From Favolaschia claudopus (taxonomy: Eukaryota > Basidiomycota > Agaricomycetes > Agaricales > Mycenaceae): a stretch of DNA of 64,000 nucleotides. Positions 1 through 10,942 of the stretch are shown here, in pieces. The stretch's first letter is position 1. Each line of letters opens with the position of its first letter. A program made the translations under genes and the position numbers. The stretch spans positions 186,001 to 250,000 of the forward strand of contig JAWWNJ010000173.1 of the NCBI GenBank assembly GCA_037176885.1, written 5' to 3'. A model generated the notes under the pieces. The model made no database searches, was not told where the DNA came from, and saw only the letters and a list, made by a program, of their open reading frames with translations.

Positions 1-280
1 CGGCGACTTCAGTCAAATGGACAAAACAAACGTTCATCTATTAAGTCCAACCGATTACAGACTGGGTGCTGCGATATACGCTGAATCTGCATAATCCGAT
101 ATCGCATGGTAGAAATCCCCACTGATCCCATCAATTTATCCTTCGACCTGATCATGTCTCTCCACCGTCTCGGCGTCAATTGGTGTGCTTTAGCGATGGA
201 AAATTACGCCAAGCAGCTTTGTCTATATGATCCTGGTTTATACAGTCAGTTCGTTCTTCGACGACCTATATGTCTGCTAA
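1..280. other. window edge, no supported gene
   Basis: This stretch leads into the first F-box-like gene. A plus-strand open frame from 106 might hold a 5' exon of that gene, but no clear donor joins it to the F-box frame, which has a TAA stop at 278-280 just upstream. I see no other feature. Confidence 0.4.
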
Positions 281-1541
281 GTCAGTGCAGCCAAGTCCGT
301 CGACTCGCTTCCCAAAGAAATTATTCGCCGCATAATAGCATTCGTTCCGGACCCTTTTGACTTGGAACCGGCGTCCTGGATGGACAACATACATCGTCTC
401 CGAGGCGTATGTCAATTGTGGAGGGACATTGTCTTTACATCTCCGACTTTTTTCTCCAAAATCGTCATTCACAGCAAGAAGCGTCCGGAGTGTATTCAAG
501 ACTGGCTAAATCGATCTGGTACAACAGATCTCACCATGTACTTTGCCTTAGGTTGCGAGGGAGAGGACCCCCTCGAAGATTATGTCGCAATGCGGGATTT
601 TACCAACCTCCTCACAGGTTGCATGCATCGGTGTCAAAAACTATTCTTTCACGCACACACTGCTATTGGCACCAGACTTCTCTTCCGTATGCTCGACATA
701 ATCAATGCGGCGTCAGTACCTGTACTGCATGTCACAGCTGAAGATGATTTCAGCCCTCATATTCCCCTAATGTTCGCATCCACTACTGCTCGCGTGCAAC
801 ACGTCGTCGCAGAATCCTGTGCGTTGGTCCTTCTACCGGCGTCGTTGACGGTATTGGAGTTGAGAAATTTGTCCCCCCCATTTTGAGCTTACTGGAGCCC
901 AAGTCCGTGAGGCGTTGTCGGCCGCACCAGCCCTGCAAGATCTATTGGTGCATGAAGTCTCTGTATTCGAGGTCGATGGACCACGTCTCACGCTTCCTGC
1001 TTTAACTTCACTCAATTTCCGTTGCTCCTCTGACTCACAAGCAGACTTCATCAGCATCCTAGATCTACCAGAGCTGCGCCTACTCGTGCTTCAAGTCGAG
1101 GACGACGATCTTTTCGAAACTATCACAAAATATCTCAATCACGGCTCAAAGGTGGCGAGGCTCAGCCTTTCCATCTCCTCCCCAAGTTTGCACTCCATGC
1201 GCTCGTTTTTCAGGACGATGCCGCAGCTCCGTTGGCTGCGTGTTACCACTTCAGACGAGTTTCTAAACAACACCGTCGGAGCTTTGGTCCTGAGCTCACC
1301 GGACGCCTTTTGATCGATGCAACGGATGGAATTTGGCGATTACGTGGACGAAGAATTGCTGATAGGAATTTTACGGCGTCTGGCTTCATCGTCGTCTATG
1401 GAGATTATGTCACGCGTCAGCGACGTGTTCAAAGGACGCGTTAAGTTACAGCGTTTGACAATGGAGGGTGAGGACGCTGCCAAGAGGTATCAATGGGTGG
1501 ACAACGGGGATTACTGGAATGACAAAGAAGAGCACGTTTGA
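281..1541 (+). pseudogene. F-box/LRR-like protein gene, broken
   Basis: The open frame after 281 carries an F-box-like motif (DSLPKEIIRRIIAFVP, then RLRGVCQLWRDI and a TSPTFF segment). It is followed by leucine-rich stretches, as in the large Agaricomycete F-box-like families that may act as SCF ubiquitin-ligase substrate adaptors. No in-frame ATG precedes the F-box; the start may lie in an upstream exon. Two breaks are visible. At a run of seven Cs (873-879) the frame ends in TGA at 884-886, while the next frame continues smoothly as HFELTGAQVREALSAAPALQ. At 1311-1313 a TGA interrupts the same frame, which then reopens from 1317 to the stop at 1541. Function is inferred from family resemblance only. 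Either a recent pseudogene or, at the C run, a consensus error. Confidence 0.6.
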
Positions 1542-1788
1542 CTGCAACGACGCCAAGAACTTTATTGTATACGTATATACTGGCTTGAACCAGAATGTGA
1601 TTTGTTTGTTTGTTTAGTCCACATCAATCGGGTAATCTAGGATCAATTTCTGAAAAACCCTCGGCAGGATTCGTACTGCCATGCGAAGCACTGGCCTTAA
1701 GCCCCAAGTCACTCTTTGCGCGTTCGCTTTGACCGTGACCCACCACCATCTCCACCATCGCGCGCGGGCCTTTCTTTCGGCCGCCCCG

Positions 1789-1823
<35 letters not shown>

Positions 1824-2124
1824 CATCCCCTCCGCTCTCCCTCGCGCTCAGAGGTTGCTCGCAGCCCTTTCCCGTCAGTACGACGCGTAGAGCACTTCAA
1901 GAGCACTTGCCCAAAGCTCCCTCCCGTTGCAACGCGTCTGCAGTCGTTGCCGAAGGCGACGCGAGGGGTCTCTTCCCCCCCACACACGGAACTAGGTATC
2001 TACCACGTCTTGTGATTCTCCTACCGCACACGGGCTCCTTTGAGCGAGCTTAGCTTATCATCCAAAATCATTCTTGCCTTTCACCATCCCTGAACTGCAT
2101 CGGTACTATTACTCCAATCGATTT
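1542..2124. other. intergenic, likely promoter of the next F-box gene
   Basis: There is no coding region I can support. Open frames around 1614-2015 are proline- or glycine-rich artefacts of the poly-C run. The stretch between the run and 2125 is pyrimidine-rich and probably carries the promoter and 5' UTR of the F-box-like gene starting at 2125. Confidence 0.5.
1789..1822 (+). repeat. 34-base poly-C tract
   Basis: An uninterrupted run of 34 cytosines, preceded by a further short C cluster (1784-1787). It lies about 300 bases upstream of the F-box-like start at 2125. Its length is likely to be unstable and hard to sequence, so the exact count should be treated as approximate. Confidence 0.9.
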
Positions 2125-3518
2125 ATGTCTGCGGATAATACCCTCTGTCTCCCTCAAGAGCTGATAGACACGGTCATCGACGAGCTTTCCGATGACATCC
2201 CCGCTCTCAAATCTTGTGCGCTTACGGCGCGAACATTTGTCGCGTCAGCGAGGAGACACATCTTCAAAAAAATCGAGCTTACACCGCCGAAAGGGGAGTC
2301 GTCTAGCCCATGCCAGAGATTTCTCGAGCTTTTGACTGAGGGGCCTCATATTGTGCCTCTCATCGAGGAATTGTGCATTGTGCTGGCAGGAACAAGCTGC
2401 GATGTTGACCACTATGACCCACTCTCCTGGCACTCGTCGTCTCACTCCAGTGACCTCTGGCCATTGGATGGTGGAAGCCGCAGAAACAATGGCTCTCATC
2501 GTTTCGCGCCTTGCCTACTTGACGCGTATATCTCTGGTCGAGAACGGATTCCCTTACGGCCAGCGTCTCAACTGGAATGATATGGGTCAGCCTCTTCAGT
2601 CCGCGCTGGAGGGGGTGTTTTCTTCTCCTCGCCTCGAAGCTGTCCGACTTCGCGGGATGTATTTCCACTCGGCGACCCAGCTGTTTTCGCTTTTCAGCGA
2701 ATCCGCGTCTATCAAGGAAATTTCGTTGGCGCGCGTGGGATTCACATCTTCATCTTCAATACGGCTCAACGAATTCGATCCTCGACCATGGCACTGTCCA
2801 CAGCTTCGTACCCTTGTTCTTGCATCGGATCATTTAACATTCGATTCGATGTGGGGCTATCTGCTCGACGGACAAAATGATTTAGCGAATCTCGCGTCGC
2901 TCACACTGGTGGTAGAAAATATCATGATGCCGGAGTCGATGGAGGTGATAGCATATTATATGCCGCGTGCCAAATGTAGGGTACAAACTCTGCGAATACG
3001 GTGCGGAGAATCTTTGGGAGGCAAGTGGCCGCTGTCACTTTGTCAACGCCATATGCATAACGCTTTGACTCGCAGGTGCCAAGTTTCCCCAGTCCATATT
3101 CAACCCAAATCTCCGCTTCATGCATCTCAGTGCCCCGTATCTCGAGACACTATCCTCTTTCTTCAAGTCAATTTCGGAGGAATCTCCGGCCTTGGAAACC
3201 ATTACCTTCGAAAACTCTGCTTCCAAATTCAGACCACGCAGCTATACCCCCTTAGACTTGCAAGATTCTTTCACGGTACAAGCTCTGGTGCACTTACCAG
3301 CATTGAAAGCCGTCGAAGTTCGGTTTGTTTCGTGGCCGGCCTCAACTGAGTTTGCGCCACCATTCAGTAAATGGGCGGACTGGGTACGGAAGTCGTTTCC
3401 TTCATTGGTGGAGCGTAACTTGCTGCACGTTGTGGAATGTCGAAGTGAGATTTCTGTTGCGTCCCCGTTCGCCTGCTCACGATTCCCTTTAGTCCCCAGA
3501 TCGCGGCCTGGGTTATAG
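2125..3518 (+). pseudogene. F-box-like protein A (frameshifted copy)
   Basis: Starts at ATG 2125 (MSADNTLCLPQELIDTVIDE), an F-box-like N-terminus followed by an LRR-like region. It is a close paralogue of the intact minus-strand gene at 24202-25682; long stretches such as PPKGESSSPCQRFLELL are identical. Between about 2404 and 2460 it is 5 bases shorter than the paralogue, which moves the reading frame, so the first frame stops at 2578-2580. The paralogous protein continues in the next frame to 3020. A GC-AG intron (3021-3075, donor GCAAGT) restores the match (AKFPQSIFNPNLRF onward) to the TAG at 3516-3518. Apart from the frameshift the coding match is good, so inactivation looks recent, or the gene uses splicing I cannot see. 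The poly-C tract lies upstream. Confidence 0.7.
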
Positions 3519-3863
3519 TTTTGAATGATCGGCAAAGACATGTAAACAGAAAGAAAAATTCCGTTCCACCATATCTTTCAAAGTTTTCGTTTGCCAATTG
3601 GCAATGATGAATGACCGTGGAGGAGAATTACTTGTATGTTCACAATTTGCACGTATGGCCCGGGTACAGACGTCTCAGCCGGCGTATTTTATTACTTGTA
3701 ACGAAAGCGCTGTTTGTTTACGAAGCCGGACGCTCTCGCAGCCCAGCACAGACACAGCTCATCGCTCGACAATGCTTAACGGCAAAGAAACCGCTAAAGA
3801 AACATCGCATTACAGCCAAGATACCATCCACTCACAAATAACTTACACCGCGCCCTGGTCCAG
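3519..3863. other. gap between convergent genes
   Basis: This short stretch lies between the end of F-box-like A (+) and the extended C-terminus of the hydroxylase gene (-). Small open frames here resemble no family. It should hold the 3' UTRs of both genes. Confidence 0.5.
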
Positions 3864-5193
3864 TCAGATCCCTTTCCGAAGCATCCTTCCCCGATCAAGC
3901 AAAGCATCCGCCTCGAAATAACATCCCTTTAGCCACCGATTCGGCTCGTCCTCACGCACATTGTCCCCCTTCCTTATCCCGGAACGCCGTCCGCGCATGC
4001 AACACTCTGCGATTGTCAAAGATCACCGCGTCTCCCTCTTTCAGGGTATACTCATACACCCGCGCCGGATCCTCCAACAAAGAGGCGAAGCGTGCCAAGG
4101 CCGCATAGAACGGCGGCGGGGTGTCGAGTAGGAGGGGAGCTTGGAAGGGCGGGGAGTAATTGATCTGCTCTATCGCGTCGGAGGAGGAAGAGAGCTGGAT
4201 AGTGGGATGGGCGTAGTGGAGGTGGTGTCCGTCGTTGATGTAGTGAAAGGGTACGAGCGTGGTCGCAAGGACGGAGAAGAGGGCGGGGTCTTGGACGCGG
4301 AGCGCCTCCGCAGCATGGAAGGCGTCTACGAAGAGAGATGCGCCACCAACGACTCTGTTGCGTAGACAGTGTAAAATTTGGTACTTTGGAGGGTTCTTGT
4401 AGTACAATAGGTCCATGTGAAGTCCGAGATCCAAGTTCGTGTACGCAATGTTGCGGCTGTTGCGCAGGTTCACTACATCCCACACCTGGCCGTAGAAAGT
4501 GTCTCGGATCTGACCGAAGGTCGCTGCGAGTTTACGAAGCTCGCAAGTCGCGTCCGACGTTTCTTCATTCGGGACACCCGTCTACTCGTTCCATTCGGTC
4601 AAGGATATACAGAAACGACCAGCAGAACGGCGCACCACAAACAATAGACCGTCGGAGCAGAGCTGGTCGATTGCGACACGCAGACCCGACGGTTTCTGAA
4701 GCGATTCATACGACACATACAGATTCGTATTCTTCCTAATCTGCGCCGTATCCCAGGGCTTCTCCCTCAAATCAGCATGAAATTCCGCCAGTCTCTTGCT
4801 TGACGAATGTCGGTGCAAAAACTCGCGCGGAAAGAAGGATTTGTGCCCGTCCGCCCAGCTGATTCGGAGCCCGTCAGAAGTTATCTCTACGCCGTCGTCT
4901 GCAGGTCGAATAGATCGCGGAACATCCGAAGAACGATGCAGTTTCTGAGACGTCGACGGGTGGATACAGTCGGGCGAAAGACAAGAGTCCCGGAGCCACA
5001 CGAATGGAAACGTCGCCCCCAGAGATTCTAAAACAAGGCCTTCGCCATCTTGGCTACGAGCTATCGAGGACCATCGTCGAGATCGTAGTCTAGTTTGCCA
5101 CTGAGATGTAAGTGCAGAACGACGGCAAACTTGCTTCAGGTTCGCCAGTGACATGAGGGTCAGAAGGAAACCCAAAATCAATACGGCAAGCAA
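3864..5193 (-). CDS. gamma-butyrobetaine/trimethyllysine dioxygenase family
   Basis: TauD/TfdA-fold 2-oxoglutarate and Fe(II)-dependent hydroxylase of the carnitine pathway, probably gamma-butyrobetaine dioxygenase. Exon 1 (5193-4636) holds an arginine-rich N-terminus that looks mitochondrial (possible start also at Met14, 5154) and the family's zinc-type domain (FPFVWLRDSCLSPDCIHP). A 54-base intron (4635-4582) follows. Exon 2 has the iron-binding HxD in LGLHMDLLYY and the distal His in HARTAF. After RDKEGG the frame meets a TGA at 3952, but the next frame gives the family C-terminus (EPNRWLKGCYFEAD) up to TGA 3864. A one-base indel in the five-C run at 3965-3969 explains this and fits the exon length (one base over a multiple of three). 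The start is only 54 bases from the stop of the GH5 gene upstream. Confidence 0.85.
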
Positions 5194-5247
5194 TGCATTC
5201 TAGCGAGCCAATAATGTACGTCTATTCCGATAAAGATATGCAACCAA

Positions 5248-8200
5248 TCAAGCCTGAATGTAAGGTAGCAAGAGATAAAGAACGATCCCAAACACCACAA
5301 CCAACAGCGACATAATTCGCGGCCCGAAATCACTCCAAAAGTCATTCAACTCAAACACCGGCTTCAGCGGCGGATTCAGCGAAACCTGAATGCGATACAC
5401 CGCGCCAGGCTGGGTATTGCGCGGGGACGATGAAGAGCGTCTGCCGGTTCTCGTCATACTGACATCGGTCATCGGGCCCCAAGCCATGGACAAGGAGCTT
5501 CCTCCCCCCCTTCGTGAGCATGGAGGGGGACGTAAATCTCTGTTTCGTAGGACGTGAGGGCAGGATGTCCTGCGAGCGGCGGCGACGAGGTTGTGGGAGA
5601 TGCGGAGGCAGAGGCTTTGTCGTCGTCCTTCGGCAGAGCCCATTCGAATTCAAACGACCCCGAGTTCATCTCGTATTCAAACCGAAGGGGGATGCCGGCC
5701 CGTCTTCGCTGGATAGGGTCGAACGACCGCAGGGAGGATGCGAGCGCCCTGGTCCAATGACACGGCGTTCTGCTCGTAGTACAACAGTGAAGGGGGAAGC
5801 GCTCGTCTACGGCTAAACCATGAGAAGTTCTCGCCGTTCCAGGAGTCGCCTTTCTCGTCGTCGTTGTACGAGTTGTAGTTCCACAGTCTGTGATGTATCT
5901 CGTTAGCATCTGGACCAGCAGGGCAAGGACACGCCGACATACGTGAAACCAATGAGGGACTGCTCCAATCCAGTAATCATGGCGTCCATCATGCGCGATT
6001 GCCAAGTGAAATCGTCCGTCTGGAAAGCTTCGCCTTTGCTGGAGACAAGAGGGGATTAGCAATGCAGTCGTCCAATACCATCCAGACAGCGTACTTCATG
6101 TCCATAGGAACCCCACATTCACCAATAAGGACTGGCTTCTCGCCCAACGCCTTGTACCCATGTTCCACGATATTGCGGATCTGAAGTGAGAAATTCTCTC
6201 TAGCGCCCTTCTGCCCCCAATAAAACGCTTTGAGCGGAAACATTCCCTGCGATAAAGCGATCAATCGTGAGTGGAATGCGTTTTAGTGTGGGAATAAGGA
6301 ACGCACCCTCGAGAGACCTTGCACATTAACGCTGAAGTCGCCGAACGCCTTTTGGAACAAGGCGTTGAGATCGTACCTATGGCCAACCCTTTGTGAGACT
6401 GAACGCCATGAGCACGACGAACACGACCCACCAGTGCGGCGAGTACACCATGTTGGGTACATGGTGCTCGGGCGTCCACGAGGTCGGGCAAAACTAGAGA
6501 GAAACCCGACTTCAATACGAGGCAAAGTCGCAGTCAAGAAGCAGTCAACCTCGTTCGGTATCGCTTCCACAAAAGTAATCTTCTCTGGCGGCGAAACGCT
6601 CCGCACACGACTGACCCATTTCTGCAAGAAAGGGAAGTAACAGTCGGTGTACCAGTCAATCTAGGACGCAAAGATGGGCTAATGAGCACATCGATCAGCA
6701 CAAGATAACAAAACAAAAGCGCACCTTCTTCCCCGTCAATGGATGCTTGACAAAATAGTTCTCCCTCAATGCAACCGCCACGTCCTTATTCCGATCCCAC
6801 CCCCACACCCCATGCATCGCCCACACGCATTCGCCCATCGTCGGTCCGTCAGCCCTCCACGCTTTGCGGCCTTCGGTGTTAAATACGGCTTCCGAAGTCT
6901 TCTTCGTCGGCATCGGGAATGACCGCGACCAGAACGCGACGGAGGTAGGATGCCCCGCGCCGAGTTGGAATGATTGGAATGGTGAGGCTGGGAGAGTCAG
7001 GGCGATGGGAGTGGAGACTGTGGACTATACGCACGGACATAAGATAGATGGAGATCGGTATTGTAGTCAAATTCGTGCAGCGATTTCAGGTCTATGTAGC
7101 CTCTATGCGGCTCGTTCATCATCTAAGCGCAGGATAAGCGGACGATACGCAAGAAAACTCATCTTGCACACCTCAAAACCAAGAACAGCGTCTAAATCGC
7201 CGACAGCCTTCACAAGCACCTCCCATGCGTTCAAGAAACTGTTCTGCAGAAACTGCTGGATCGGCAAACCGTCAACGAGCAATTTAGGCGTAAAAGTGTC
7301 GCCGGCCCAGAAACACGTCCTGATATCATTTAGGGAAAAAAAGGTCTGCAATAGCGAATTGGGCACTCACGCCATGGTAGCAGCAGCCAATTTCTGATAC
7401 CCGCACGGCCAAAGACCGCGCTCCTCCTCGACATGTCCGCCTCCTTTGACACCCGCGAGCCATGCCGCGCCCGATTCGACCAAGCCATGGAGATCGAAAC
7501 CAGCAGCCTCGAGCGTCCATGCGGGTGCACCGGAACCGCCGGAGTAGCGCGACCATACGTCCTGGTGCATGGAGACGAAGGCGGACATCCCATATTGCGG
7601 GAAGAGTGAAAGCAGATCGCGGATGTACTTGAGGTAGTCGGTGTCGTAGATCCCGCTGCATAAACACTTTCAAAGTCGGTAGACAAGAGGAGGGCGATAC
7701 ACGTACGGCCCCTCGTGCTCTATTGCTTCCCAGGTCACCAAGAAACGGACTCGAATTGAAATGACATATAGTTAGCAAGTAAAAGGAGGACGACGAAACT
7801 CACCAAAAGTCAAACCCCACCTCCTCAGACGAGCCAGATGCTCCGGCGCCTCCTCCAACGGAAACGGTCTCCCAACAAACGTCACCACCTGGTACGCATT
7901 GGGGAACGCGTCGTTATCATCGTTTGCTGGTCTTCGAGGAAAGGCGTCAGGCAACGAACACTGACAAGAACGAGTTCGTTCCGAGTCGGGAAAGCACTAC
8001 AGCGCTTGGGACTCACGTTTTGCAAGCTCCCCCCAGATTTACACCGCGAAGGTTGCATACGCGACCATACGCGTCGACAAAATGCCGCCCGTGGGTGCGT
8101 AACGGGCCCCCGGTGCCCTGGAACGACCAGTCGTGCGCATAAGTGGGAGACGTGCCAGGCTTGTAGTCCAAGTTTGTGGAAGGGTGGTTTGCTGTCTAAC

Positions 8201-8351
8201 ATCCCCATTCAATCTTTGACTTTTTGTGCAGCTGAGCAACGAAAACGACAAATACGTTAGATTTCTGGGCTTGAGGCGGCGTAGGTGTTGTTTCTCTGTC
8301 CTTAGAGTCACCAACAAGGATGAAGGATGAGTCTGAACCTGAAGACGACAT
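5248..8351 (-). CDS. GH5 membrane-anchored glycolipid beta-glucosidase (EGCrP-like)
   Basis: Multi-exon glycoside hydrolase family 5 gene resembling the fungal endoglycoceramidase-related proteins, which cleave glucosylceramide or sterol glucoside. Start at MSSSGSDSSF (8351). Later exons give HFVDAYGRVCNLRGVNLGG, HQDVWSRYSGGSGAPAWTLE, the acid/base motif MNEPHRGYIDL (an intron falls just before it), and the nucleophile in VLIGECGVPMDM. A C-terminal domain contains RILPAVVRPYPAKTAGIP and ends with a hydrophobic helix (MSLLVVVFGIVLYLLLPYIQ), so the product is probably membrane-anchored. Many introns begin GTGAGT or GTGTGC. The N-terminal exon boundaries near 8200-8260 are uncertain. It lies between a 2OG oxygenase upstream and the carnitine-pathway hydroxylase downstream, all on the same strand. 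Whether the substrate is ceramide or sterol glucoside cannot be decided here. Confidence 0.85.
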
Positions 8352-8494
8352 GGAAGTCGGGAGCAAGATTGAAGAGGTGGCTGATGGGATCCAAATTCGG
8401 CCAAGTGACTGGTTACTACAAAACAGCAAACGCCTCACATATTGCTGCCTTTACACATACAAATACACGGAATTGTTCTTCTGCTACTCCTGAG

Positions 8495-10106
8495 TTAGTT
8501 ATAATGCTTCACCAACACCCCATTGATCAACTCCTCCTCGACTTTACCCCCCTCAGCAGCTTTGAGCTGCGTCTGCCCAAAAGCACTCGTCCTCCCCTTT
8601 CTCCACATCTCCATAGTCGGAGCATCAGAATCCTCACACCGACGCACAGCCCCGACCCGCCGCAACACCGGGCTGTTCGCAAACGGCACGAGCTTGACGT
8701 CGTCGTCCGTCATAGCGAAGTAGAAAAGCCCGAGACGCGTGCAGTTCCGTTGGTCGGAAGGAGGCTGCACGACGCTGTGGGGAGGGTTATAAGATTAGTT
8801 TGAGCGACGGTAGACTTGTATGCTGCGTACCGATGAATCGTCGCTTTGTAATAGCCACCGGAGAGGAACTCCAAAGCATCACCGGCGTTAATAACCTGCA
8901 GCTGCGTCAGTTTCTATCGTAGAAGTGCTTGGTGGAGCTCACCAGAGCGTTTTCAATGTGCTTGATCCACTTCCATTTTCCGTCTTGTGCGAGGATCTGG
9001 AGGGCCGCAACGGGCTGACTATACAGAATGGTAATGGTTCCGAAATCTGGGCGTAAATTAGCATGGCAGTAGAAAGAGAGACTGATAACTCACCCGTGTG
9101 GCCTTTGAGCCAGACATTGTTGGTCTGCGTTTCTTCCGTCTCCGACCGCGGGTAGCTAGATGTAACAGTTCAAGAGTTCGTAAGTTAGAAGGCTAAGAAG
9201 AACTGGCACAAACTATTTCATGAAGCGTACTGACAATGAGAATAAGTGAGCAAGAAGATCCTTGATATAGAGCGATGAAGGGATCACCATACGTCTCGCC
9301 GACCGCCGAGTATCCGTGCATGTCGACCAGGGCATCTTCAGGTAGCTCAAGGCCGAGCGCGAGGAGTCTTAATACGACGCTCGCCTCAGCACATAACGGG
9401 TAAAGGAAGACTTGTACGAACCTCAATACCGGATGAAGCACATTTAAGTGACAGTGGCGTGCAAAGCCCTCAATTTCATTGAGATAGGGCCTGACCGACT
9501 CGGGATGCTGTCGCTTCCTAACATCACGATTGACTACCAAAGCTTATCAAAACTGTCGCAGGCTTCGAAAGAAAGCTAACCGTTGTAATGCTCCAATTGG
9601 TCACGAACGCCGTTGTCGATGTGCTGGGACCACTGAGTGCCTGAGAGTAGCCGGGCGCACCGTGACAACTCACCCAATAGTTACGCGGTTTGTAGCCTTG
9701 GTAAGAACCAGTTTCCTTCATCTTGGCAGCGTAGACTTGCTTCTCTTCGAGGCTCACACGACTGAAAGGAACATCTGCGATATCAAACATGCGCTCCGTC
9801 TGTAGCTCAGGTCAACGACAGCCTCGATATCATATACTTTGGCACGATTACCTGGGACGCAGTGAAACCATGATTGATCACATAGAAAAAGCCTTGCGTC
9901 TTCATAGCATCCGCGACCTGAGCGGCCAGTTCTGCGAGCCCCTTAGCGTCGTTTGCTTTCGAAAGGTCGATAATCGCGAGGTCCGCATAATCCACTGAAG
10001 GGGTTTTAGTCAAGTTATGAGATCTCTGTGGCATTGACCTACACTTTTCTTGAGTGACAGGCGGCGCAATGTATCGAGCAGCAGGAGGTATGGTCAAGCT
10101 GGGCAT
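8495..10106 (-). CDS. 2OG-Fe(II) oxygenase, isopenicillin-N-synthase-like
   Basis: Member of the plant/fungal 2-oxoglutarate-dependent dioxygenase family (DIOX_N plus 2OG-FeII_Oxy). Exon 1 starts MPSLTIPPAARYIAPP; introns 10042-9995 and 9851-9799 join VDYADLAIIDLSK-type sequence to GFFYVINHG and then TERMFDIADVPFSRVSLEEK. Further exons give DNGVRDQLEHYN, PYLNEIEGFARHCH and LALGLELPEDALVDMHGY. The iron site is visible as HTD in WLKGHTDFGTITILYSQP and a distal His in KATIHRVVQPP. The last exon ends at TAA 8495. The product is probably cytosolic (no signal peptide). The substrate is unknown; such fungal enzymes act in secondary metabolism, thymine salvage or detoxification. It is followed on the same strand by the GH5 gene 144 bases away. 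Confidence 0.85.
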
Positions 10107-10942
10107 GGTTGACTAGCTGAGCGGGTAGCGGCTCTCCGATGGAGGATACCCATGAGAAACTGAGGGATGGAATGACGCCATTCGCGTGCAAAATTGTGCG
10201 CAGGCAGCCAATTGCGATGCGTAGGGCAGGTAATTCAGGTTTCTTCCGCACAGTTAGGTTGTTACGGATCTCCCACTTTGTTAAATGGCTCACAAAAGTA
10301 ACAAAACGAGTTTTAATTGTTTGTGTTCGTGGGGAATGTTGTTCTGCTTTAGAAAGTAAGATAGATTTTCAGGCCGCAAACTAGAGAGCCACTGTAGCCC
10401 ACGGCGCTTGTCCAGTGAGCTTCAAGTCAGCGCTTGCGTTTGCAGCTTTTGCTTTGGCGGCCAAGGTGTTGGCAGGACCGGGCAGGTGAAGCGTCGGAAG
10501 TGGCGCCTGAAAGAGACTCTGAAGCAGAAGCCGTTCAGCTGACGCTGTCTCAAGGTCCAACGTAGCAGAAAAGTTAAGAAATGGAAATGGGTTCGTCACA
10601 AATTCTCTGGGAAGCGGAGAGCAGAAAGAGTGGTGGGAAATAGGTGGGAAATAGCTTTCGACAAAACGCCTCCTGGGGTTAGGGTTACCAGTGGCAACCA
10701 CGGTTTTCCCTGCTCTTGACTCTGCCCTTGCTCAGCCCTAGCGTCATTTGGTACAGCTTATCTCTTTGACCCGGCGATAAAAACAAGTATAGAAAAGAAA
10801 AGAGAGTGTCTGCAGGTTGATACGGGATGCCAGGCACTGGCAGCTTGAAAGTTAGTTTTATCCTCAGGCTTTAAAAAGGCTTGCGTCTCGGTCTGCTGAG
10901 GTTTTCTTACTATGCTGTTCTCAGCCATCAATAAACTATCTA
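10107..10942. other. intergenic with one unconvincing ORF and a TTAGGG motif
   Basis: Divergent spacer between the oxygenase (-) and F-box-like B (+). A 106-codon minus-strand frame (10701-10381) resembles no family I know. A telomere-like GGGGTTAGGGTTA lies at 10676-10688. Promoters of both genes should be here. Confidence 0.45.

Noticed and set aside
1614..2015. Open frames with long polyproline, polyglycine or polyalanine stretches on both strands
   Set aside because: They only translate the poly-C tract and its flanks; no domain or conserved sequence supports a gene.
10381..10701. 106-codon minus-strand frame
   Set aside because: No family resemblance, no clear splice partners, low-complexity Ala/Leu end; it lies in a promoter region.
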